Below are positions 20,895 through 32,008 of a stretch of 64,000 nt of DNA, piece after piece. Position 1 is the first letter of the stretch, and every line of letters starts with the position of its first letter. The DNA is taken from assembly GCA_038503075.1 (NCBI GenBank), contig JBCAML010000017.1, forward strand, positions 1,178,001 to 1,242,000, written 5' to 3'. The stretch comes from Gyromitra esculenta. Its lineage: Eukaryota; Ascomycota; Pezizomycetes; Pezizales; Discinaceae. The notes under the pieces are model-generated. The model had not been told where the DNA came from, did no database searches, and saw nothing but the letters and a program-made list of their open reading frames with translations. A program made the translations under genes and the position numbers.

Positions 20895-21304
20895 TTTCAT
20901 GGATGGTTGCATCGTTGGTTCGTCGGATATATTGGTACAAGGTTGTTGTGTTTTGTTGTTGTTCTTTGTGTTTTTTCGGGTTTCCATTACAGTGAGTCAT
21001 GTCTTTGTCATCGAAAGGGTTGGGATGTAGTATATAAGCGAAGGGTTTTTCCCTCTTGTTGTACTTTCTCTCTTTCTTTCTTTAAGCAACGTCTTCTATA
21101 GTACACTCCTGTATTTTACAATACAACTCTCGGTTATACCTTTTAACCTTACGCTGTCGCCGCCCTCAAGTCCTCTATACTTGAAACACTTCGTAGAGCC
21201 TGTGGAACATCGTGAATACTCTCGTCGCTTAGTTTTCCCTTCAAGTAGCACTGCTTATCTCGGGGGATACCTGAGAGCTTGAAGATAAACCTCGCCCCTT
21301 GAGA
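20895..21304 (+). mobile_element. Solo LTR, family 1
   Basis: 410 bp, TTTCATGGATGG to CCCCTTGAGA, flanked by exact GGAGG (20890-20894, 21305-21309). It sits 37 bp from the preceding family-2 LTR, inside the TA-flanked transposon. TATATAAGCGAAGG and TTTAAGCAACGTC are present. Confidence 0.93.
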
Positions 21305-22519
21305 GGAGGTCAGGGAGGTCAGGGAGGTCCGGAAGGAAAACGTCTCCTGGGGAGACATGCCTGATCTCCAGGAGGCATAATATTTTTTGCTGATGTATCT
21401 TCCATACTATCTTCATGAAAAAGATTATCCTGCTGCAGTTGCCGAAAGTGTCTCTATATACTTATTAGAAATTCTGTTTATTTAAACAAAACTTGAAAAT
21501 TAATGTGGCAATCTTACCTTCCACTCATTGGTTGCCCCCTTAGTTAACTGACCCCAACAGCTTTCAATTCGGACATTTCTTGTGGATGTACCGTACCAGA
21601 ACACTTCTGGAAAAGTTACATCTGGATTTTCTACTCTATGGAGTACCCAAAATGATTCTGCAATCATCATGGTTGCCGTACCTCTGTCTGCTCGTATATG
21701 AAGAGGTATACAGTTGTGAACCTCAGCAACTTCCAAAAAATTGACTAAGAACACTTATACCAGTTTTTGCAGATACCTCACAGTAAAACCATGTTATGTA
21801 ACGAGAATAGGCATCAATAGCTGCATATATCTCAATTCCAAACATCTGTAATTTTAGGTGGCCATTGATAGACCAGCACCAATTGGGGCCAGGGCATGTA
21901 TATTGTGTATGGTGCCGATTAACTCCTTTCCAATGATTCTCAACACCAACTGGATCCACAACTTTTAATGCTCTTCTTATACGTTCACTAATTTAAGTTA
22001 ATATTATGATCAGAAATTATTAAACTAGTAACAAACTTACTGTGAAGCTAGAACTCCCATGTTTCGTATATGAACCCATACAGCCCATCTACCAGATAGA
22101 GTAATGTTCCCCTTTTCCAGTTCTGTTTCAATTACTTTTTGAAGTTTTTTATCTGCATCTTCATTGAGGTTTTCTGGAGATTGCTGCCTAAACATTCCCA
22201 TAGATTTTCAAATCAATACCAAATGACATTGTTCAATTTGGTATCCATGACTTTGTAATATCTAAATTATATTAGCCTAACTAGTATGCTATTAACAATG
22301 AGTAAATTGATTTATATTTACCCTTAAAATCTTCGTATCATTTAAGCATCTCACCCAAAATAAATATGCTAGCTCAACTTGTAGTGATGGTGTATCTTCA
22401 GATCGCTTATTTTTGGTAAAACCCCATTCTTTCATTCTGTTCATTAAAGTAGCACGTGAACACTTTACTCCCAATGACTGTAACATATTCAAAGTTTCTG
22501 GAAAAGTTTTGTTTTTCTC

Positions 22520-22854
22520 TGTAAGACCGGTACTTCTTACCGTACAGGAAATCTTTGCGAAGCTTTAGATAGCAATCTAAACGCTATAACCTGCCCGGTT
22601 GCTATTCGCAACACAATACACAGGCGCAAGTCCTAACTGCTTCTTATGAACCGCTAAAAGATAACCGTAGGGTTCAAAGTAGGGATTGAGCAAAGTTCCA
22701 TGAGGAACTTCCAATAGTAAGGTTTAATAACTAACGCTGAAGGGCCAAGGCCTTGCTAAGCGAGATAAAAGTAATTCACAAGTAAATTGCACAAAAGTGA
22801 TTTTGCTAGAAACAATATAATATTGATAAGGCTCGTTCTTCGTCACTAATGATC
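22520..22854 (-). repeat. LTR-like dispersed repeat R3, copy 2 (truncated)
   Basis: About 335 bp matching the 3' half of R3 copies 1 and 3, beginning TGTAAGACCGG at 22520. Similarity ends at AATGATC near 22854. It interrupts the 5' coding part of the IS3EU-like transposase: the open frame runs right up to 22519. Confidence 0.65.
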
Positions 22855-23840
22855 CGACTCAGAGTTTACATCCACTGCGAGAGTATTTATAATGCCTCCT
22901 CTCTACTATGTTAGGGTATAGTGTGGTGTAGAGGTGCTAACTACTATGACAACATGAAACTACTTCACCTTATCTCCATACCCGATACCCCATTGAGTTC
23001 CCTGACCCCGATCCGCGATTCTCCGAGCAGTATGCATGTTGGTAACACGGGAGTTACATATTCGTCTTCATTGCATTTGTCTCTTCAAGACGATTATTTT
23101 GCCTATCTGAATCGTCGTGTAGCATTGCGTTCCCTTATCTTTGTCAGTCTATAACTCCGCCAGTTTTGGTCTGATTCGCAATCCATTTGAACCACCGCGA
23201 AGCCAGACACTTCCCCTACATACCCTCTGGGTCCCATTCCGCTGGACGGTTTTGCTTGACGGCCTAGGGGTTACTTTTGCTCTCTGGAACAGGTCTTTTC
23301 TGGTGCTGTTCCCCCTTCTCCAAATACTATACCTACTGGAAGGATTGGAGGCAGGGTAACAGACTCCAGTCCCGATCCGGAAGGTGCTAAAGTAGGGTAA
23401 CTCCAAAGATAGGGTAACTCCAGGGCCAGGAACTCCTTCAAAAGGTACAGGTATAACAGATTTTTGGTGAAGTAGGTAGGATAGTTGCGGTGAGAAAAAA
23501 CTTGAAGAGGAATTAACTGAATATAAGATATAGCGTTCCTTGCTTGCTGTTATATTTATTACTGACAGGTAGCCTGGGGTTGCTAGCCTGTAAATACCCA
23601 CTTGTAACCTATCTTTTATTGTAAGGACACATTACTATTATCCTTATCATCTATTTAGCTACTAGTAATGCATTGCATCATGCTAGATATGTAGAGGTTT
23701 TAGTGACATTTTATGCCACTGAGTTAACTAGTAGTACTTTGTACTAGTGCAATTGGAGAACTGCAGAATGACTAGGTAAGTAAATAAAATATAGGTGGAA
23801 TTTTTTCTTCAGTGCATAAATAATATATTCTCTAATATAG
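22855..23840. other. Unassigned interior of the IS3EU-like element
   Basis: No gene supported. The region should contain the 5' end of the transposase gene and probably part of another insertion; I could not place either. Open frames at 23149-23601 and 22921-23154 show no recognisable motif. Confidence 0.5.
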
Positions 23841-23969
23841 CTAGTAAAGCGAAATTATTTTAATACATCTCTTTATTTGTGGGCGCGCATTGCTGCATTG
23901 CTGTGTTGCGCTGTGAGTTCGGTTGCTGCCAAATCGCGGATTAGACTTTGGTAGCTACGTGCCCCCGTA
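23841..23969 (-). repeat. Right TIR of the IS3EU-like transposon
   Basis: 129 bp, the inverted counterpart of 10956-11082, ending with GTA at 23967-23969 and followed by the target copy AAACCC (23970-23975). Confidence 0.88.
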
Positions 23970-24169
23970 AAACCCTCGTTACCGTACCCACAATATCTAT
24001 ATCGTCCAATCGATTGAGGGTGCTTTCTTTTCCGTAAAGCTTAATGCATCCGCATCTAATAGAAGGTATCGAACAGTAGAGATATACAAAGATAGTCTCG
24101 ATCTTGTTATAAGTGTCTATAGCGGTAGGGATTCCTACAGCTTTCCTTCTATTGTTGTGGTTGTTGCTT

Positions 24170-27100
24170 CTAGATTTCTTTCTCTAATAGCCAGGGGCTC
24201 TCCAAGCCTTCTGCTGGAGACATCCTCGATCCAGGGTCAGGATCCAATAACCTCTTCACAAATCTAATACCCTCTTCGCTTACTTTTGAATCTTGCAAAG
24301 GCCCGGTTGGGAATTCGGCAGTGCTATTGCAATATTCCGAAAGAAGCTTCATATCAACCTGTGGTTCAATAGATTCTTCACTGAGAAAAGAAATATCGGA
24401 GTAGCCAATCTGGAATTCTGCTTCGACAAATGGTATTTGGGAGGTCAAGGTCTCATGGACGAGGCAACCCAAAGCCCAAAAATCCACAGCATTTGTATAA
24501 GATCTTCCTGTTCCGAACCGTCGAGGCAGCAGTCCTAAAAGCTCCGGTGCTAGATAACCTCCTGTCCCAAGCTGAGTGTAGAGATTGGCGTCTTTCTCGC
24601 GCTTGGATACTCCAAAGTCAGCTATCTTGACCCATATCGGATCTTTACAAGCGACAAGGACGTTCTGTATCACGGATTTAGCCTTTTTCTCTCGATTACA
24701 AGATGTGTAAATGTCAAACCTGCGGTTTCAGATCACGATGGCATATTTGTCTCTCATGTAGTACCATCAATCCCTCAAGAAGCTGGCTTGTGATATCCCT
24801 AGCTTTAGGTCTCGCGCTTCCGTCTTTAATATATTGACTTAAGTCGCCGTACTCAACATACTCCATCGCAATATACAGGAAATGAGGGTCTTGGAACCAC
24901 CCGAAAAATTGGACGAATAAGTGTTGATGCTTTTCTCTTATTAGCTTTGCATTATATAAAAGTGAGGTTACGGCAATAAGAAATCCACCTACGTCTGTCA
25001 ATTTCGCTAAAGTATTCAGTTCCCTCGAGTAATCAAAATTTCGTGCCACCAGAGGCATTTTTTTAACTGCCCTTAATTTACCTCCTTGTTCCTCTTCGAG
25101 CAAAACGACCCCAAATCCACCAGCACCGATCTCTTTTTTTCTTGTCCACTTCTCTTCGACAGGTACCTTGCGCTGCCTGGCCGCAAGATCTGTTTTGTAT
25201 ACCGTATGGATTACATGATCCTCATAAATCGCAGTTTCTAGCTTGTATCGGTCTAACTTTGAGCTTAGACTAGCGCGAGTAGCTTTGTTACTCCCATCGT
25301 TATCTGAGGCGGGGGTACTATAGTCCTCTGGAGGTGTTAAGATTGCCGACTCATGACTTTCAGATGTATCTGTGCTTGAAAAGTTGGAACGTTTCGACAG
25401 CATGGACCGAACAAGAGACTCCTGCCCTTTGCTCTCTGCCCACTTTAATGCCGTGATTCCATCACTATCTGCGGTGAACGGGTTGGCGCCTTTCTGAAGC
25501 AGCAACTGAACCACTTCTACGTGACCTTCTGCTGATGCGATGTGAATTGCTGTTTGTCCCCTTTTGTCCACGGCTTCAATATCCATATCCTCTAATAACA
25601 ACCAAACTACAGAGCGGTGTCCCAAAGTAGCCGCTATATGTAGCGGATTTTGGCCTTTGGGATACGCGTCATAATCATCTTTACCACAGAATACTCCTGA
25701 ATCCTTTTCAGCTTGTTTTGGAGAGGCGTGGGCCGCTTGTAGGTAGGACTCGATACTTCCTGGTTCCTTCAGAAATTTAAGAATAAGCTGCGTGGTTAAA
25801 TCTTCGGCACATTCTTTAAGATGGATTGCCAGATGTTTCGCTACGTAATCGAGGAAAGGGTAGCTGCGATACCGTGCGTGTAGAGAGCTATCGGAATTAC
25901 ATGCGCCTTCGGTAAATATGTTGTATGAAAGAAAGGTCACACAAGCCATTGCAAGTTGGAAGCCCGCATTCTGAGTGATAATCGAATTCCTCAGTAGATA
26001 CTCCTGCGTTGTTGGATGCGCAAGTCGAATTGTGTTATTTGATTCATCAATCGCTACCAGGCCGGCACACACATCCAGCAAAGTTGTTGCTTCAGAAAGA
26101 TCCATTTCATCCAATCCGTATCGATTTGGCTCTATAGAAATCGCCATTTGTATTTCTTTAACCGTTAGTACACGGCGAGCCTTAACGAGCCACATGAGAA
26201 TTCTCAATGCTAAGTCCACGCAATTCTTGGTTTGCGACTGAACGATTGCCATGGTTTTATCATAGGTGGGGTCTAAAGGTCTATCCAAGCTAGTAGAATT
26301 TCGAATCCTCTCAAGCTCCGCTAAGAGGTGCCTACTAGTAACTTGTTGGCAGATATACTTGAGGTGGAAATGAACAAGTAAAAACCTAATTATAAATCAA
26401 TTTAGCACTTCATATTCAGCAAAGGAAATACCCCAGGCCACTTGCATTCCTTGAGCGTGGTGAACTAGGCAAGAAATTATCTCGTCCTTACACTGCGCCT
26501 GCTCAATAAACCGTGATGCTCGAGCGTCCTCGGAGATCTTTTGATTGATGTAACGGATAATATCTCCCTCACTTGCTGAAAGTCTGATTTTAAGTCCTGA
26601 GTTCATGGAGAGAAAAATTCGAATGTCCTGTGGGTGTTCCCGACTTATTATAAATAGATTTGTGCCGGCCTCATGTAGCTGACGGAATAACGGTAAAAAG
26701 TCCATCCGTCGGATATCCTCACGGCATTCGTCCAAGGCATCACAAACAATGAACATTCGACGGAATAATTTTCTTAAAGCTATAATGGCGTAGCACAAAT
26801 CATTTAGAGTAGGTCTTCTTAGCTGACTACTCAATTTTTCGTACAGCACTTCGATTTCCCTAGGTATCTGCGGTATTTGGCACAGAAGCTGTTTAACCAG
26901 ACTGGAGAAAACTCTGCTGGGGTCTCGTTGATTTTGCTCTGCAGGATTGAAGTAGATATAAGCAACCCCATAGCTTTCCATTACCTGTTTCTCTAACAGA
27001 TAGTCGATCACCCGGGAGCTGTAACCACGTTTAGGACTCTAATTGATTTTCCGCTACAGCTAAGGAACAGTAAATACGTACCTTAAGAACGTTTTACCAG

Positions 27101-28031
27101 AGCCAACTATGAGAAGGTGCACCGTCAGGCCCAGTGTCCAGTAAAACGCAACACCCGCCATACAAGTACGTACGGATTCCATAACCCCAAAGCAACTTAT
27201 CATCCAAGTTCTCCCATTCTACAAATTCAGGTGTATTTAGAATCCATTCGCCGGTACCTGGTTGTCTTCTGTTGCGAAGTTGAACATGTGTCTTGTCGAA
27301 GGGCTCCGGATATAACCAATCCAGCACACGTATTCGATAGGCCTCTCAAAATAAGATTAAACCACTTGTCAGCGACATTACTCAAAGCTATCTACGCTTT
27401 TCTTACCAGTTCGAATATTTTCGTCTCGTTCCTTTGCAAGTTCCAACTCTTTCTGCTTCAAAACATCCAATTGAGACCTAACTTTTGTCAGTGGGGATCA
27501 CTTAACAATTCGGGTAACAAAGTAAAAGACGCGTAGAAAGATCATTTTCTAGGCAGTACATCCACAGAATCCTGAAACCTTGTTCTCCAATAGTAAAAAT
27601 GATGGTGTAAATTTAACGTACTTTTCAGTTTTTTCCCAAACTTCGGTAAACACCCCTATATGCTTTCGAAGCACCAAAACACGGCTCGAAGTACTCTCCA
27701 TCATCCATACGAGCTTCGCAAAGGGCATGTGACTGGCGCCATTTATTTTAGCGGAAAGTTTATCCACATCTTTCTCGCATTGACCGATGGCACGCTCGAT
27801 GGTGCCCTGGATATCGAATGGTATGTCGGACTTGTGGCCTTGTGCGCGCAACCCTTTAAGGATCCCGCTGAGAACCCCAAGCTCAATCACAATTCTTTGA
27901 GACCCTTTCAGGGGTTTCACTCCCCTATCTGGGGAATTTAGAGAATCAATCGCCTTAGATATCTTCTCTATGATCAAATCGATCGTGACACCAACGGGAG
28001 GTCGAGGCCGGTCGGAGTCCATGTGCGACAT
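24170..28031 (-). CDS. NLR-like STAND protein with C-terminal protein kinase
   Basis: Modelled as eight exons (28031-27622, 27477-27407, 27344-27174, 27106-27082, 27018-26442, 26357-24993, 24944-24720, 24664-24170), 1112 aa; lengths and phases agree. Residues 1-150: helical domain like the SesA/NACHT-N type found on fungal STAND proteins. About 165-420: NACHT, with lead-in WLYPEPFD...GTGEWIL, Walker A GILGSGKT (split by an intron), and Walker B FIVCDALDEC. 420-600: winged-helix-like part (HPTTQEYLL). 653-741: three ankyrin repeats (NPLHIAATLGH, TAIHIASAEGH, ITALKWAESKG). 822-1112: Ser/Thr kinase with GAGGFG, AVKK, HRDLKPQN, DFG, APE and DFWALGC, all catalytic residues present. The intron at 26441-26358 has a weak donor (GTGGCC) and is the least certain. 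Start could be upstream (28121). Role in non-self recognition or cell death is inferred from the family. Confidence 0.85.
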
Positions 28032-31000
28032 AGCTATGCGTGTTTTAGCGGTCTGTATAGTAGCTGTTAGAAGTGAGGAAATAAGTAAAGTCTTCAGCAA
28101 TGGAGAGAAATTGGTACGCAAATATTTTGAACTGATGGCGGCTGCGGGGCTGGGGTTGATGACCGCGTGTCGGCCTGTGTAACAGGTATTTGCCTAGCCA
28201 ATTACAACTACATGCACTGAACAGGGATATCAAGATGCCATTCCACTCAAGGTGGCCTTCCTGAGCCCTCCAACGAAGAAAGTGTCTCGTTACTAAGAAC
28301 AGCTGAGGATATTCTAGACGTAGGTCCTGCTCCGCGGCACCTTGAAGCGTTGCTCAAGATACCATATTAACTACTAAAATACGACCTGCAATTGTCCCGT
28401 GGCTCATGTGGAGAGCAAGCCTCTGAATGGCCATGGTCGAGTTCTTTTGGCTCTCACTTTTTCTGCCACATTCAGTATCATATTAAGTTTAGCTAGAGCA
28501 AAGTGCAGTTCGTATTTCGACAGTACATACGGTATTAGAATAGGGTTTCTTTTCATCCGTGTTGGAGGGTCAACGCAGAATTTTATTGGTTAAATCGAGC
28601 GGGGATCGAAACTCCCATTTGAATCTCTTTCCTGCCATGGTTTCGGCACCCTAGCCATGATGTTTACGGGAGCTTACAGTTTGGTTGGTTTGCGGGAAAT
28701 TGGCTACAATTCAACCTACACCATAGCTAAAACGTATACCTTTCTCCCTACAAATTGTCTGAGTGATACATGTAGAAAAGTAGGGGTCGCCAAATGCAAA
28801 CATACGTATAGCTACGGTAGCCCGTATACTAGCAACAGAACTGCCATTATTCAAAAATCAAAAGTCGAAAATGCCCCCAAAAACTTTTTCTCTCAGAATA
28901 AACTAGAGATAAAGTAGGCTTTAGGCATACCTACATATAGAGAAGCCTTCCTAAGATTCTGTCTGTCCCAAAATGTCTCTTCAGGTCCAAAATAGCGGAG
29001 GTACTAGTAGTCAGTATTTCGAGAAATGACCCACTTGTGCGAATTGTAGGACTTGCGCTAGCGCCAACCCACATAGAATAATAGTCTAGCTCGGATACCT
29101 CCCTTATTTCAATGCACATCTCTCCTCTAGGAATGATCCCAAATTACATGAACCTACGATTTATATTAGGCACAAGTGAGACCGATTGCTTGCTTGCTTG
29201 CTTGCTGTCTGTCTTCTACTAGAAAAAGGCTCTATGTACTACATATTGTACTTCCCCACTACTGATCTTCGCCAAGCCTGCCGAGGCCCAGAGCCTATAC
29301 ATATTAGGGGGCTATTTCCAACTGATAGGCTGATAGAATAAAGTACGCTCTACTCATGTCGCCGAGTTGCTATTGCTTTCCCGATCTAGGAAATAGATCT
29401 GGATTCTTACGCAAGTAGGAAACTTTCCAGCGTGGCAACCAACTTCTTGGCCACTCTTTCCAAGAATTAGCCTCTCATAACGGTCTCGCTGGGTAGTTTT
29501 TGGTGGGCAGATCTACTTCTATAAAGGGGAAAGCAATAGCAACTCGGCGACATGAGTAGACTCCTGGCACTTTGACATTATCTTAATAACTGAACTCTGC
29601 TGTTGTCGTTAGGTGCCTGCACCTGCTGGTGATCGCTAATGTGCTAGGTGAGTAAGTAGAAAATCGTCAAATTCTCAAGGTTAGGGTTGTCTTTATGATA
29701 CTGACTACTACCTCCACTATTTTGGGCCTGAAAAGACACCCTGGGGCATCCAGAATCTTAGGAGGGGTTCTCTAGGTATGCATAAAGCCTACTTAACAAT
29801 TAAACTAGTTTGCAATACATTTCGCGTGAAGATTTAAACGTACATATGTACGCTGAGCGAGTATGAAAACAAGTCAAGACTCAGATTAACAGCCAAGCCC
29901 GAGACCCGACTTAAACCTATAGCCAGTTACGAGTCTAACATATAATCCGTGCTGGCAAAATGTACGGAGGTTGTATATATCTTAGAGAAGCATCATTGAG
30001 ATGCTATGCTGAGGTACTCGCTGATAGCTAAGGTAGCTAGTACTAGTTAGTTCCTGGTATTCTCCGACGGCGAAATTTAGTTCAGGTAAGGAGAAATTTA
30101 GGCATAAATGTGCTACGGTACATCGTGATCCTTTAAGTTTCAAAGCTCCCGAACCGGGAACTGCCATCGACACAGAGTGACCAAAAACGGATACTTTAGC
30201 ATATCCAGGGAGCGCTAGCTACTGCAATTGGTGATGTAAAAACCCGTAGAGAAGTTTTTGGCTCGTTTACTGGATCTTGGTACAGGCTTAATTCATATAG
30301 ACCCATTTACATATGCTTTCTATGCTGATCAATCGTGTATATAAACTATTTTCTCACTGCCCCGCATCAATTGCAAGACAGCACAGCACCATACAGCATT
30401 GTGGTGGAGCCACTCTAAGATCTCGAACATTATAGGGTTAGGGCTATTTGCCCAGATTGATAGATAGATATTTCATACACGCATCCAACCTTTAGGTTAT
30501 GGCGGCTAACTAGACAACAAAACAAAACAAAATAAAACAAGCAAAACAATCCTAAAAAAAACAATTAATCTCGCAAACAAACACACAAAATGATCCTTAG
30601 CCAAAATAAACCTCATAGCTAATAAAATATCCTGACCAGTAGCAAAACATATCGCATTCTTCGGCTCGTCCCATATTCGGGTTATTGGCCTAGACTTAGA
30701 TCATCTTAACTGGTTTAGCATCAGACTGGCAACCGTAAGTCCGTTATATAGAGCTACTATGTTGCTATACACTAGTCCGCCGGGTTGAATTTCATAGAGA
30801 TACTATACCATCGTTTGTGCCCGTATTTCACGACACTTTAGTACAGCCATTTAACAAATGTATTCGTCGTCGATCTAACCAAGCGAAGGGAGCAACAGTG
30901 CTTTCTTACCAACTTAATCGGTGTCACGCAGAGAATCCGAGATGGTGCTGCCTTGGTAGGTATAGTGCTCTGCTTAGTACCGGTCCTGAAAACGAATGAA

Positions 31001-32008
31001 GGGATGGGGGACCCGTGGTTTTGATTGGGCGTGCGATTGGTTAGCAGGCGATACCACCAAGTGCAATTGTAGCGATCGCAGACTCAGCTAAGATCCAGGA
31101 TAGATCAGGGATGCGATTAGATCGTTTAGTGTGAACCTGTTGTTTTATTACCAATCACACTACATGTATCTATGAGTCCGTCGGAGCGATAAGATGATAA
31201 ACGGTACAGCGGTGAATTAGTAGGTAATAGTAAGAGTACTAAGCGGGGTCTGCCTTTTCTTGCTCTAGAGCCGTGTAGATCATGCAATCTAATCACCGCA
31301 ATAGTAATCCAACGAGCATACCACCAACAATCATTTACAATCAGTTGGATTAGTAGCGCTACTATAAATAGACAGTTGGCATGGAAGTAACTGCCGGACC
31401 ACAAAAGAGAGAACCCATCCTCTACCTAAGTCAATCAATTAATGCCCCTGCCCAGACAGAGTGCAGATACGAACTCCTCGGAGATGATTACCAACCACAT
31501 TACCCCACGATCCTGACAGCTCACATATGTAGGTACCTGCTCTGCTCCCGCGGACAGGGGTTAAACAGGCCATCTCGGTTTGCAGCGGGGTGAGATGCAT
31601 CTTGGGCCCCACCCTCTGCAGCCTGCGATCTTCCGCTTCTGTGTTTCTATTTGACAGATCAATCACTGCCGGAGAACGGCCGGGGGGGGGTGGTTTGTTA
31701 GGTCCTTCCGAAGACTGTGCTCGTAAGCAATTCTTTCGGATTCCAAGGAAACGAATGCTATTAGTCAATGCATTCCTAGGATCCGTACCTTTACTGCGGG
31801 GGAGGTGGAGAACGATTGAAGCGTTCAATATGATATTCCAGCTAGGGTGAAGCCCCACTCAATACTCCAGAGTACCGGCTACGTCATTGTTCTTTGCTAA
31901 GGTTTATAAGCCGACGATGTTTCTCTTGAAGCTGAAGTCTGCTATTCCGAGTACTCAATCCCAATCCCCTTCCCTCGCCCTCCCCACCACCACACCGCCA
32001 CCACTGCA
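28032..32008. other. Intergenic region, no gene recognised
   Basis: About 4 kb without a supported gene. It contains a short GCTT run near 29187, a 34-bp perfect inverted repeat pair (29349-29560), A-rich DNA at 30515-30600, and a 41-bp motif at 30470-30510 shared with 48297-48337. The longest open frames (31439-31858) have no family features. Confidence 0.6.
29349..29560. repeat. Fold-back element: 34-bp perfect inverted repeat
   Basis: Left arm 29349-29382 (TCTACTCATGTCGCCGAGTT...) is perfectly complementary to right arm 29527-29560, separated by 144 bp. Size suggests a MITE, but I found no target duplication at the ends of the arms. Confidence 0.8.

Larger units (their letters stand above)
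18480..21395. mobile_element. TA-flanked non-autonomous transposon with minisatellite interior
   Basis: Inverted termini CATCAGCAAAAATATT (18480) and, reversed, CATCAGCAAAAAATATT (ending 21395), bounded by TA on both sides (18478-18479, 21396-21397) as for Tc1/mariner-type insertions. Deleting it with one TA rejoins the transposase frame across the site, which fixes the boundaries. The interior holds Pro-like CTCC/GGAGG-rich stretches, a tandem array (18960-20150), a family-2 LTR and a family-1 LTR, but no transposase. It must rely on enzyme from elsewhere. Confidence 0.82.
11572..22519 (-). pseudogene. IS3EU-like transposase (integrase-type DDE), disrupted
   Basis: Exon pieces on the minus strand, in order: a helix-turn-helix segment (SRATLMNRMKEWGF, 22519-22310), an intron, a segment with an in-frame TGA at 22210-22208 where related proteins have Arg, then the catalytic core (21959-21500) with WSINGH, IRADRGT and TSTRNVRIES. 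After the intron GTAAGATTG...ATATAG the frame continues into QLQQDNLFHEDS, is cut by a TA-flanked transposon (18480-21395), resumes with CTFVERWNNHKIRKQ, is cut by an LTR (17961-18379) and by Gypsy element C, and ends with DCMPDGQ...FLKIHVQKHV and a basic/acidic tail (stop 11572). Removing insertions with one target copy restores the frame. The first catalytic Asp is Asn (codon 21866-21864, G to A). Related to the eukaryotic integrase-core family. Confidence 0.85.
10956..23969 (-). mobile_element. IS3EU-like DNA transposon, riddled with nested insertions
   Basis: Long terminal inverted repeats begin TACAGGGGCATGTAGCTACC on the left and TACGGGGGCACGTAGCTACC on the right (minus strand), and are flanked by identical 6-bp AAACCC (10950-10955 and 23970-23975). 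The transposase runs on the minus strand. A 6-bp duplication and TAY termini are, as I recall the Repbase scheme, diagnostic of the eukaryotic IS3EU superfamily. The 13-kb span is mostly later insertions: LTR 11133-11520, Gypsy element 11914-17747, LTR 17961-18379, TA-transposon 18480-21395, repeat 22520-22854. It lies 200 bp from the 3' end of the kinase-NLR gene. Confidence 0.82.

Noticed and set aside
22520..22560. Terminal hairpin GTAAGA...TCTTAC of repeat R3 as a Helitron 3' end
   Set aside because: No CTRR end, no TC start and no A/T insertion site; TGT...ACA termini fit an LTR better.
26397..26441. Reading the NACHT exon through to the stop after AEYEVLN as the true end of the protein
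   Set aside because: The downstream frame carries the rest of the STAND module and ankyrin repeats in phase after an 84-nt intron; a truncated product is less likely, though the donor is weak.
31439..31858. 139-codon minus-strand open frame upstream of egt1
   Set aside because: No domain, no signal, biased composition and overlapping frames on the other strand; not supported as a gene.
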